From Streptomyces sp. NBS 14/10 (GTDB lineage Bacteria; Actinomycetota; Actinomycetes; Streptomycetales; Streptomycetaceae), in NCBI RefSeq assembly GCF_002224125.1, contig NZ_NCSM01000022.1, forward strand, positions 329,979 to 393,978: 64,000 nt of DNA, in the 5' to 3' direction. Within the stretch, counting starts at the first letter, position 1, and each line of letters starts with the position of its first letter. Positions 56,721 to 64,000 of this stretch are shown here, piece after piece. The notes below the pieces were generated by a model. That model worked only from the letters and a program-made list of their open reading frames with translations, did not search any database and was not told the origin of the DNA. The position numbers and the translations under genes were made by a program.

Positions 56721-57106
56721 TGGCCGACTCTGAGTGTGTCGCGGATTCCCGGGTCGCGAGGGTCGCGCTGACCCCGGCCGCGGCGGAGCTGATCCGGCGG
56801 CTGACCGAGGCGCACGGCCCGCTGATGTTCCATCAGTCGGGCGGCTGCTGCGACGGCAGCGCGCCGATGTGCTATCCGCTGGGCGAGTTCCGTACCGGGG
56901 CGGCGGATGTGCTGCTCGGATCGCTGGCGGTGGAGGGCGTCGCCGAGCCGGTCGGGTTCTGGATGTCGGCCGACCAGTTCGAGCGCTGGCGGCATACGCA
57001 TCTGACGGTGGACGTGGTGCCGGGGCGGGGCAGCGGCTTCTCCCTGGAGGCCCCGGAGGGCGTCCGGTTTCTGATCCGCTCCCGGCTGCTCGACCCACCG
57101 GGCTGA
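56720..57106 (+). CDS. DUF779 protein
   Basis: 128 residues from ATG 56720, overlapping the dehydrogenase stop by one base. The DUF779 motif is present: LMFHQSGGCCDGSAPMCYP, with His, paired Cys and a later Cys that could bind metal, and FWMSADQFERWRHTHLTVDVVPGRGSGFSLEAPEGVRFL. The function is unknown, but members are commonly encoded beside ExaC-type dehydrogenases, which suggests an accessory role for that enzyme. Confidence 0.9.
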
Positions 57107-57167
57107 CGAGGCCGCCGCCCGCGGCGGGGGGTCTGTTCCATCCCCCTGCAGCGGGCGTGGCCCCGCG

Positions 57168-59396
57168 TCAGCTCGCGTCGGCCAGGGCGAGGGTGTGCAG
57201 GCGCTCGGGCGGGCCCGGGCGGGCGTAGTACCAGCCCTGGGCGGTGTCGCAGCCCAGGCCCCGTAGGCACTCGGCCTGGACCGCGGTCTCCACGCCCTCC
57301 ACCGTCACCGCGAGATCGAGTGTGTGGGCGAGCGAGACGATGCCCTCCACGATCTTGACGTCGACCGGGTCGATCGGGGCCCGCTGCATGCCCCGGGTGA
57401 AGGAGCGGTCGAGTTTGAGCGTGGAGACCGGCAGCCGGCGCAGATACGAGAGGTTGGAGTAGCCGGTGCCGAAGTCGTCCAGGGCGATGTCCACGCCCAG
57501 GTCGGCGAGTTGGCGCAGCGGGCGCAGCGCGTCCTCGTCCACGTCGATCAGGTCGTTCTCCGTCACCTCCAGGCACAGCGCGCTCGGGCAAAGACCCGCG
57601 TCCTCCAGGACGGCCACGGTGTCGGAGACCAGGCTGGGGTGGCTCAGCTGGCAGGGCGAGAGGTTGACGTTGACCCGCAGCTGGCCGCCGTCGTCCGTGG
57701 CGGCGTCCTGCCAGTCGCGGGCCTGCCGGGCGGCCTGCTCCAGCACCCAGCGGCCGAGCGGCACGATCAGCCCGGTGTCCTCGGCCAGCGGGATGAACTG
57801 GTCGGGGCCGAGGACGCCGTGCTTGGGGTGGAGCCAGCGGACAAGCGCCTCGGCGCCGCGTACGGTGCCGTCGGCCAGCCGCACCAGGGGCTGGTACTCG
57901 ATGAAGAACTCGCCCCGCTCCAGGGCCGCGGGCAGACCGTTGGTCAGGCTGTGGCGCGCGATGACCTGGGCGTTGGAGTCGGCGTCGGCGAGTTCGAAGC
58001 GGTTGCCGCCGGCCGCCTTGGCCCGGTACATCGTGATGTCCGCGCTGCGCAGCACCTCGGCCCGGCTGAGCTCGCCGGCCAGCCCGTCCACGACGCCGAT
58101 GCTGGCGCGTACCAGCAGCTCACGGCCGTCGACGCGGACCGGCTCCGCCAGGGCGTCGAGCATCCGGCGGGCGAGCGCGGCGGAGTCCTGCTGGGCCGTG
58201 GGGCCGGTGACCAGGGCCAGGAACTCGTCGCCGCCCACGCGTGCCAGCAGCTCGCCGGGGGCGGCCGCACAGTCCCGCAGCCGCTCGGCAACGGCCTTGA
58301 GCAGCCGGTCGCCCGCGATGTGTCCGAGGCTGTCGTTGACCGATTTGAAGCCGTCCAGGTCCAGGTAGCACACGCCGAAGCGCTCGGCGTCGGCCTCGCC
58401 GGCCAGCAACTTGTCCAGGCGCTCCAGGAACAGGGTGCGGTTGGGCAGCCCGGTCAGCTCGTCGTGGGTGGCCTCGTAGCGCAGCCGCTCGCGCAGCAGC
58501 CGGTGCTCGGTGATGTCCTCGGCGAGGGTGAGCTGGTACTGCGGGGCGCCGGTCGAGTCGCGGAGCAGGGTGACGGTGAGATTGGTCCACAGCACGCTGC
58601 CGTCGTCGCGGTAGTGGGGCTTCTCGATGCGGAAGTGCTCGCGCCGGCCGGTCACCAACTCGCGGTAGATCTCGTGGACTCCGGGCGCGTCGTCGGGGTG
58701 GACGAACTCGTTGACATTGCGGCCGGGGCGGAAGAAGTCCATACCGCCGAACATCCGGGCCATGGCGTCGTTGACGACCAGGATCTCGCCGTCGAGGCCG
58801 CAGATCCCGACGCCGATGACCGCGCCTTCGAACACCGCCTGGAACTTGGCCTCGCTGGCGTACAGCGCCTTCTCGGCCTCGGTGCGGGCGGCCTCGGCGG
58901 CGCGTGAGATGGCCTCGTGCTGATCGCGTTCGCGCTTTCTCAGCTCGCGGACGAAACCGGCGGCGAGGGCGTGCTGGAGCCGGGTGCAGCGGGCTCGCGC
59001 CTCGTCCTCCGCCATGGGCCCGGCCATGGGCCCGGCCATCGGTTCGGCCATCGGCTCGGCCAGGTCTCCGGGCGGGCAGTGCGACACCAGATGGCCGTCG
59101 ATCGCGCCCAGGATCGCCGGCAGCGCCTCGGGTTCGGTGCACTGCGCGCCCACCAGCGCGGCCCCGACCTCGTACGCCGGGGCGGTGTCGAAGGGCTGGG
59201 AGCCGAGCGCGTCGCTCAGCCGCCGGGCCAACGGCACCAGGCGCGCCTCGAATTCGGCACGGGTCAGCGTCGTCGCCGCCACCGGGTGGACAGCGCGGCT
59301 CCAGACCTCGGCGAACCGCCTGATCCGGGCGTCATCCGCCGCCGTGCTCTCCCCCGTGTCGCTCGGTCTCCGCCCGCCGCCCGGCCCGGAAGTCAT
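57168..59396 (-). CDS. PAS-GGDEF-EAL cyclic-di-GMP protein
   Basis: 742 residues from ATG 59396. An N-terminal helical region (about 20-190), a PAS domain (FQAVFEGAVIGVGICGLDGE, about 210-330), GGDEF at 388-392 in RVGGDEFLAL and EAL at 516-518 in GAEALVRW. Both motifs are intact, so synthesis and breakdown of c-di-GMP are both possible. It resembles the RmdA type of Streptomyces in domain order. The N-terminal part has a 12-base DNA repeat encoding AEPMAEPMAGPMAGPMAE. No strong ribosome binding site is seen at 59396. Confidence 0.9.
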   Translation of the reverse strand: MTSGPGGGRRPSDTGESTAADDARIRRFAEVWSRAVHPVAATTLTRAEFEARLVPLARRLSDALGSQPFDTAPAYEVGAALVGAQCTEPEALPAILGAIDGHLVSHCPPGDLAEPMAEPMAGPMAGPMAEDEARARCTRLQHALAAGFVRELRKRERDQHEAISRAAEAARTEAEKALYASEAKFQAVFEGAVIGVGICGLDGEILVVNDAMARMFGGMDFFRPGRNVNEFVHPDDAPGVHEIYRELVTGRREHFRIEKPHYRDDGSVLWTNLTVTLLRDSTGAPQYQLTLAEDITEHRLLRERLRYEATHDELTGLPNRTLFLERLDKLLAGEADAERFGVCYLDLDGFKSVNDSLGHIAGDRLLKAVAERLRDCAAAPGELLARVGGDEFLALVTGPTAQQDSAALARRMLDALAEPVRVDGRELLVRASIGVVDGLAGELSRAEVLRSADITMYRAKAAGGNRFELADADSNAQVIARHSLTNGLPAALERGEFFIEYQPLVRLADGTVRGAEALVRWLHPKHGVLGPDQFIPLAEDTGLIVPLGRWVLEQAARQARDWQDAATDDGGQLRVNVNLSPCQLSHPSLVSDTVAVLEDAGLCPSALCLEVTENDLIDVDEDALRPLRQLADLGVDIALDDFGTGYSNLSYLRRLPVSTLKLDRSFTRGMQRAPIDPVDVKIVEGIVSLAHTLDLAVTVEGVETAVQAECLRGLGCDTAQGWYYARPGPPERLHTLALADAS

Positions 59397-59718
59397 ATCG
59401 CGGGCCCCGCCGCGGTGCGGCCGCCATGAGCCGCCGCGTCCTCGCCTGCTCCGTCGTCTCCGTCGTCGCCCTTTGGCCGCCAGTACACGTCCTGCACTTC
59501 CTCGCCCTCTTCCGGCTTCCGGGGCCGCCCTCAGGGTCGTCCGCGTCCTCGGGGAAGTGGAGCATGACGAATAGCGGCAGGGCAACCCGCTGCTGAGCCG
59601 AGATTACTGATCAACCGTCCGTTGTGGAGCGTGAAGTGGAAATCACTAGTCCGCTTCTTGGTCATTTTCGGCGTCAGGAACGGAAAAGCCGGGAGGAGCC
59701 GGGCAATTACCCGCGGCG
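59397..59718. other. 322-base gap between the GGDEF-EAL and DUF2267 genes
   Basis: The left half is GC-rich with an Arg-rich open frame that is only the upstream extension of the neighbouring gene. The right half (about 59580-59700) is less GC-rich and should hold the promoter of the GGDEF-EAL gene. I see no clear -35/-10 pair, hairpin or small gene. Confidence 0.4.
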
Positions 59719-60147
59719 CTAAGGGATGACGGAGGCCAGCGACGACGGCAACCGCGCCTTCAGATCATTCCACTCGCCTTCGCTGACATGATGCTCGAGG
59801 GCTTGCAGAACGGTGCGCACCAATTGCTCGGTGTCACCTTCGATCGCGTACGGGAAGTCCGCGCGGACCCGTCTGAAGAATTCTTCGCTGTTCATCTTCA
59901 CCGGTGTGTGCGCGGGCCGCCACCCGTCGTAGTAGACGCCCCGCAACAAGGTCGGGAGCTGCGCGCCGAACTGCACGGCCTCGTCGACCGGGAGCCGGTC
60001 CCGCAGATGGTGCAGCACCGCGCGCAGGGCCGCGTACGACTGCTTGCGGCGCTCCTTGGGCCAGCCGTACGCCTCTTCGATCTCTTTCAGAAGCCGGTTG
60101 GCCTTGTCGACCATGGTGTCGAACGAGGAAAAGCCTGTCGCAACCAT
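59719..60147 (-). CDS. DUF2267 protein
   Basis: 142 residues with AAGGA before the ATG. The pattern KANRLLKEIEEAYGWPKERRKQSYAALRAVLHHLRDRLPVDEAVQFGAQLPTLLRGVYYDGWRPAHTP is the DUF2267 family, followed by a second half-repeat (EEFFRRVRADFPYAIEGDTEQLVRTVLQALEHHVSEGEWNDLKARLP). The function is unknown, but such genes often lie beside stress genes, as here with hsp20. Confidence 0.9.
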   Translation of the reverse strand: MVATGFSSFDTMVDKANRLLKEIEEAYGWPKERRKQSYAALRAVLHHLRDRLPVDEAVQFGAQLPTLLRGVYYDGWRPAHTPVKMNSEEFFRRVRADFPYAIEGDTEQLVRTVLQALEHHVSEGEWNDLKARLPSSLASVIP

Positions 60148-60281
60148 CTCGTTGTCCTTCTGCCGTCCTTACTGACGTCCTGCTGCGTTCGTCCGCGGCG
60201 TTCCGCGTTCGTCCGCCGGCCGCGGCGGAACACACCCGAAGGGGCGGGTCCCACCGCGGGACGAAGCCTCCTTCGGCGGGC

Positions 60282-60782
60282 TCAGCGGCCCCCGCTCTCG
60301 CCGGCCTCGGTGATTTCGATGTGGCGGAGCTTGGTGGTCTCCGCCTTGGGGACGTCGATCGACAACACCCCGTCGGACATGCTCGCCTTGACGCGTTCGG
60401 TGTTCACTTCGCTCGGCAGCCGCATCCGGTACTCGAAGCGGCCGGTACGGCGCGTGGTGCGGCGCAGGACGCCCTTGCTCTCCCGTTCCTTGATCTCCCC
60501 CGAAACGGCCAGTTCCGGCCCGCTCACCTCGACATCGACGTCCTGCCGGCTGACGCCTGGGAGCTCGATCTGCACGTGGTAGGACTCGTCGGTCTCGGAC
60601 ACGTCGGCGGACGGCGTCCAGGCCGCCAGGGCGGCGCCTGGCATCGTGCCGCCGACCGCGGATTCGAGCAGACCGCCCATCTGGTTGAGCAGATCGTCGA
60701 ATTCGGCCAGCGGGCTGCGGGCCCAGCCGCGCTGGCGCTCCAGCGCGCCCTCGTTTCGCGTACGTCGGACGGGCATGCTCAT
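60282..60782 (-). CDS. Hsp20-type small heat shock protein
   Basis: 166 residues. An alpha-crystallin domain spans about 55-150: PSADVSETDESYHVQIELPGVSRQDVDVEVSGPELAVSGEIKERE, then RTGRFEYRMRLPSEVNTERVKASMSDGVLSIDVPKAE. It should act as an ATP-independent chaperone. The ATG overlaps the stop of the upstream oxidoreductase gene as ATGA, and GGAGGTG is inside the end of that gene, so the two are cotranslated. Confidence 0.93.
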   Translation of the reverse strand: MSMPVRRTRNEGALERQRGWARSPLAEFDDLLNQMGGLLESAVGGTMPGAALAAWTPSADVSETDESYHVQIELPGVSRQDVDVEVSGPELAVSGEIKERESKGVLRRTTRRTGRFEYRMRLPSEVNTERVKASMSDGVLSIDVPKAETTKLRHIEITEAGESGGR

Positions 60783-62545
60783 CGCCCATCACCTCCGTCC
60801 TCTCGGTGATCTGCGGATGTGTTGTGTCCACCGTCCGGCTCGAGGGGCGGGCCGGGCGGAGCATAGGTGGCGAGGTGGCTGAGGTGTTCATGGGCTTGGT
60901 GGATCGCCATCGCCCCTTCGCCGACGGCCGAGGCCACCCGTTTGACCGAGCCGCCGCGTACGTCGCCCGCCGCGAACACCCCCGGCAGGCTGGTCTCCAG
61001 GGGCATGGTGCCGCGGTCATGGCCCTCCCAGACCGCGGGTCCCGCCCGGGCCCGCGCCGGGGCGCCGGTGACCACGAAGCCGCGGTCGTCCAGGGCGAGG
61101 GAGCCGGCCAGCCAGGCGGTGCGGGGTACCGCCCCGATGAAGCAGAACAGTGCGCGGACGTCGAGCTTGCGCCGCTCGCCGGAGAGGTTGTTCTCCACCA
61201 CGACGGCCCGCAGCGCGTCCTCGCCGATCACCTCGCGCGCCTCGGTGTTGCACAGCACCTTCACCCGGGGGTGGCGCTCGATCCGGTCGATGAGGTAGCG
61301 GGACATCTTGGCCCTCAGGTCGGCGCCCCGGACCAGCAGATACGCGCGCGGCACATGGTCCGCGAGGAAGAGCGCCGCCTGGCCCGAGGAGTTGCCGCCG
61401 CCGACCACGGCGACCGGGTCGGCGCGGCACTGCTGGGCCTCGCACACGGTGGCCGCGTAGTGCACGCCGGCGGACTCCAGGCGCTCGATCCCCGGCACGT
61501 CCAGGCGGCGGTACCGGGCGCCCGTGGCCAGCACGATGCTGCGGCTGATCACCTCGCCGCCGTCGGCCAGGGCGACGCGGTACCGGCCGTCGTCCGGCGC
61601 GAGCGCGGTCGCCTCGGCCGGGACACGGACCGCGGCCCCGAACTCATGCGCCTGGAAGACGCCCAGCTCGGCGAGTTCGGCGCCGGAGATCCCGGACGGG
61701 AAGCCGAAGTAGTTCTCGATCCGGGACGAGGTGCCGGCCTGGCCGCCGGTGGCGGTCGCGTCCATCACGACGGTGGACAGCCCCTCGGAGGCCCCGTACA
61801 CGGCCGCCGCGAGCCCGGCCGGGCCGGAGCCGATGACGAGCACATCGCAGCGGCCCTCCTCCGCGGTCGGCGGGGCGGTCAGGCCGATGAGCCGGGCCAG
61901 CTCGGCGTTGCTGGGGTTGCGCAGCAGCTCCCGCTCCCGCCAGATGACGATCGGCGTCTCCTCGGGCCTGATGGAGAACCGCCGCAGCGCCGCCTCGGCC
62001 TCCTGGTCCGCCTCCAGGTCGATCCAGCGGTGCGGCAGCCGGTTGCGGGCCGCGAACTCGCGGAGCCTGCGGGTGTCCGGCGAATAGCGGGAGCCGATGA
62101 TGCGGAAGCCGGCGCCCGCGCCGACCAGCAGGGCGCGGCGGCCCAGGTAGGCACGGAGGATGAGGTCGCCGAGGATGGGGTCGCGGGCGACCAGCACGCG
62201 CACCCGGTCGACCGGCGCGGACAGGATCTCCCCGGCCTCGCGGGCCTGGGAGGTGGTGAAGGCGGCCTGGCCGCTGAGCAGCCCCACCTCGCCGAGGAAG
62301 CGGCCGGGGCCGTGTACCCGCAGGACCCGCTCCCCGGGGTCGCCGAAGTCCTCCACGACGGCCACCGAGCCGCGCAGGACCACCATGAACTCGGTGACCC
62401 GCTCGCCCTCACGGATCAGCACCTGTCCGGGCTCGACAGGAACGCGGATCCCGTGCTCGTCCAGGAACCCGATCTGCTCCTCGGTCAGCCGCGGGAACGC
62501 GCCGTACAGGTCCGGGGTTTCGAACGGGATCGCCTCGCCTGTCAT
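60779..62545 (-). CDS. Fusion of cyclic-nucleotide-binding domain and thioredoxin-reductase-like oxidoreductase
   Basis: 588 residues from ATG 62545. Domains in order: cNMP-binding (about 15-130; PGQVLIREGERVTEFMVVLRGSVAVVEDFG, GRFLGEVGLLSG), a glutaredoxin-like segment (about 145-245), then a FAD/NAD reductase (VLVIGSGPAGLAAAVYGASEGL; ATGGQAGTSSRIENYFGFPSG; VVGGGNSSGQAALFLADH). The CxxC of true thioredoxin reductases is absent; CEAQQC stands nearby. It probably links a signal or redox state to stress. hsp20 overlaps its end. Confidence 0.88.
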   Translation of the reverse strand: MTGEAIPFETPDLYGAFPRLTEEQIGFLDEHGIRVPVEPGQVLIREGERVTEFMVVLRGSVAVVEDFGDPGERVLRVHGPGRFLGEVGLLSGQAAFTTSQAREAGEILSAPVDRVRVLVARDPILGDLILRAYLGRRALLVGAGAGFRIIGSRYSPDTRRLREFAARNRLPHRWIDLEADQEAEAALRRFSIRPEETPIVIWRERELLRNPSNAELARLIGLTAPPTAEEGRCDVLVIGSGPAGLAAAVYGASEGLSTVVMDATATGGQAGTSSRIENYFGFPSGISGAELAELGVFQAHEFGAAVRVPAEATALAPDDGRYRVALADGGEVISRSIVLATGARYRRLDVPGIERLESAGVHYAATVCEAQQCRADPVAVVGGGNSSGQAALFLADHVPRAYLLVRGADLRAKMSRYLIDRIERHPRVKVLCNTEAREVIGEDALRAVVVENNLSGERRKLDVRALFCFIGAVPRTAWLAGSLALDDRGFVVTGAPARARAGPAVWEGHDRGTMPLETSLPGVFAAGDVRGGSVKRVASAVGEGAMAIHQAHEHLSHLATYAPPGPPLEPDGGHNTSADHREDGGDGR

Positions 62546-62580
62546 CAGGCGGGCGGCTCGGGCTGGGTGGCCATGGACAT
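62545..62580 (-). CDS. Possible 11-residue leader peptide upstream of the oxidoreductase
   Basis: ATG 62580 with GAGGAAGG (in 62581-62595) opens a frame MSMATQPEPPA that stops with TGA overlapping the oxidoreductase ATG as TGATG. The long gene itself has no ribosome binding site, so translation could be coupled through this leader. It may also reflect a mis-chosen start. Confidence 0.4.
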   Translation of the reverse strand: MSMATQPEPPA

Positions 62581-62734
62581 TCACCCTTCCTCGCGCTGGG
62601 GCGACGACCTCCCCCTGTCCAGGATGGGCAGCCGGAGGGCCGCCCGCACCTCGGATCATGGCCGAGGCGGGGCGTAGAAGGGCGGAGGGCGGCGCCCGGG
62701 GCCGCAGGGCCGGGGCCGGGCGCCGCCGGTGGGC

Positions 62735-64000
62735 TCAGCGGATGCCCAGCTCCTGCAGGGCCCGGCGCTGGCTCGCGGTCGGCTTGGCCGGGAAGTACAG
62801 GTAGCACACGCCCCCGGTGCCGGAGGCCACCTTGCCCTGGGCGTTGTAGCGCTTGGTGCGCAGCCAGATCGTCTCGAACTCGCGCCGCTTGTAGACGTGG
62901 CGGACCGCCGCGTTGTCGGCGGACGCCGGGTCGTTGGCGATGACGTCGCCGTCGGCGGTGAAGCCGATCACGGTCATCAGATGGCCCGCGGTGCCGTAAC
63001 CGGCCCCGGTCAGCTCCTCCTTGAGGAAGGACTGGGAGGTGATCACCGGAATGCCGGCGGCGATCAGCTTCTCGGCGTCGTTCAGCGAGCCGAGCCGGGT
63101 GACCACGCCCTGCAGATCGCGGTACGTGGCGGCGTACGCGGCGTTGAACGGCCAGTTGCCGCAGCCCTCGTACTGGTAGTCGAAGGTGTACCGGGCGGCG
63201 TGGCAGACCTGCGGATCGGCGTAGTCGGGGTTGACCCAGGCCAGGTCCTCGGCGGTGGGCTTACGGCCCCAGTACTCGACGATCATCTGGGACGAGGTGG
63301 GGCTGCACCACGCCTCGCCGCCGTTGTCGTACTCCGGGTACTGGCCCTTGTGGATCTCCTGCGAGTAGCGCGGCACGGGCAGCTCCCGGCCGCCGGCCAG
63401 GCCCGGGGTGGAGGCGGGCACCTCGAAGCGGTCGGGGACGTCCGAGCCCATCGCGCCCACGCGCCAGACCTTGGGCGTCAGGCCGCTGCCGGGCTTGCGG
63501 TAGAGGGTGAGCCGCAGCTGGTACGAGGCGAGCCGCAGCCCGCTCGCCGCGTCGTCGACGGAGAAGGTGTCGGTCCACACCGCGCTCTTGCCGTCGCTCT
63601 GGTCGTCGACCGAGGTCCGCCGGATGGAGTCGGTGCCGTCGCCGGACGTCCAGCGGCCCATCACATACCAGGGAGTGTCGGTGCCGTCGGAGTAGGTGCC
63701 CTTCAGCTCGGCCTGGATCCAGGTACCGGCCGGGGTGCGGGCGTTCCAGGAGACGATCACCTCGGTGGCCGGATGGGCCAGGGTGTGCTCAGGGGAGGTC
63801 CAGGTCGCGTACTCCCAGGCGGCGGTGGTGCCGGTGTGCGGATCGGCGTAGTCGGCGGTGCCCGCGGGGCGGGAGATGACCACGCCGGGGCGGGCTCCGG
63901 CCTCGGCGCGGATGCCGTCGCCCGCTCCGGCCCGCCAGTCGGCGAGGCTGGTCCAGCCGTGGTAGCCGATGGCGGGGGCGGCGGCTCTACGGGCGGCCCG
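62735..64000 (-). CDS. C39-like cysteine peptidase family protein (5' end outside window)
   Basis: At least 421 residues. The frame is open to the right edge, so the start is outside. The N-terminal part seen is a beta-rich region (IGYHGWTSLADWRAG; GTTAAWEYATWTSPEH). The C-terminal part is a C39-like peptidase: EAWCSPTSSQMIVEYWG with the Cys, GYGTAGHLMTVIGFTADGDVIANDPAS with His and Asp/Asn. Such proteins are usually exported; a signal peptide would be beyond the edge. The substrate is unknown. Confidence 0.83.
   Translation of the reverse strand, partial: RAARRAAAPAIGYHGWTSLADWRAGAGDGIRAEAGARPGVVISRPAGTADYADPHTGTTAAWEYATWTSPEHTLAHPATEVIVSWNARTPAGTWIQAELKGTYSDGTDTPWYVMGRWTSGDGTDSIRRTSVDDQSDGKSAVWTDTFSVDDAASGLRLASYQLRLTLYRKPGSGLTPKVWRVGAMGSDVPDRFEVPASTPGLAGGRELPVPRYSQEIHKGQYPEYDNGGEAWCSPTSSQMIVEYWGRKPTAEDLAWVNPDYADPQVCHAARYTFDYQYEGCGNWPFNAAYAATYRDLQGVVTRLGSLNDAEKLIAAGIPVITSQSFLKEELTGAGYGTAGHLMTVIGFTADGDVIANDPASADNAAVRHVYKRREFETIWLRTKRYNAQGKVASGTGGVCYLYFPAKPTASQRRALQELGIR

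Overview
The window is chromosomal DNA of a Streptomyces-like actinomycete. The evidence is the very high G+C content, GTG/TTG starts with short GGAGG-type ribosome binding sites, ATGA/GTGA stop-start overlaps, an rbpA gene behind a SigR-type promoter, a chitinase behind a DasR-like site, and TTA leucine codons in only a few genes. No rRNA, tRNA, CRISPR array, prophage or intact insertion sequence was seen. Gene names are family-level calls made by reading the sequence; no search was run.

Bases 1-3250 hold a TetR-type regulator cut by the window edge. It is divergent from two MFS exporters, and a palindromic operator lies between. Bases 3249-22513 form a large L-rhamnose / rhamnogalacturonan region. 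Two near-twin LacI regulators flank a secreted GH28 enzyme. One leftward operon carries the rhamnose ABC transporter (rhaT, rhaP, rhaQ, rhaS), rhamnose mutarotase (rhaM), an extra FucI/AraA-type isomerase and the second LacI. The rightward genes are rhaI, a fused aldolase/dehydrogenase (rhaD), rhaB and lutABC. Together they could take L-rhamnose through rhamnulose and rhamnulose-1-phosphate to DHAP plus L-lactaldehyde, then to L-lactate and pyruvate. Operator-like repeats lie in the divergent rhaT/rhaI gap, and a large nested inverted repeat separates rhaD from rhaB.

Bases 22514-30250 hold a small protein and a penicillin-binding protein, both with a TTA codon. A probable 161-165 bp MITE follows, then a ROK regulator, a GH2 beta-galactosidase, a remnant of an ArsR-type regulator and a Bcp peroxiredoxin. 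Bases 30250-40520 hold a HEAT-like protein, a MerR regulator, a secreted GH16 glucanase, an ankyrin protein, a small membrane protein paired with an FtsK-like protein that lacks the Walker A lysine, a 19/38-bp minisatellite, a MocR regulator divergent from a YczE-type membrane protein, and rbpA.

Bases 40649-50480 hold fxsA, the ppm1-lnt pair for lipoprotein and polyprenol-mannose metabolism, an amidohydrolase, an Lrp regulator, a conserved small zinc-like protein, an acyl-CoA dehydrogenase and a GH18 chitinase. Bases 50660-64000 hold a PP2C phosphatase, an ECF sigma factor head to head with a zf-HC2 protein next to a Met/His-rich membrane protein, a GAF regulator with an aldehyde dehydrogenase and DUF779 protein, a GGDEF-EAL protein, a stress block (DUF2267, Hsp20, cyclic-nucleotide-domain/thioredoxin-reductase fusion) and a C39-type peptidase cut by the window edge.
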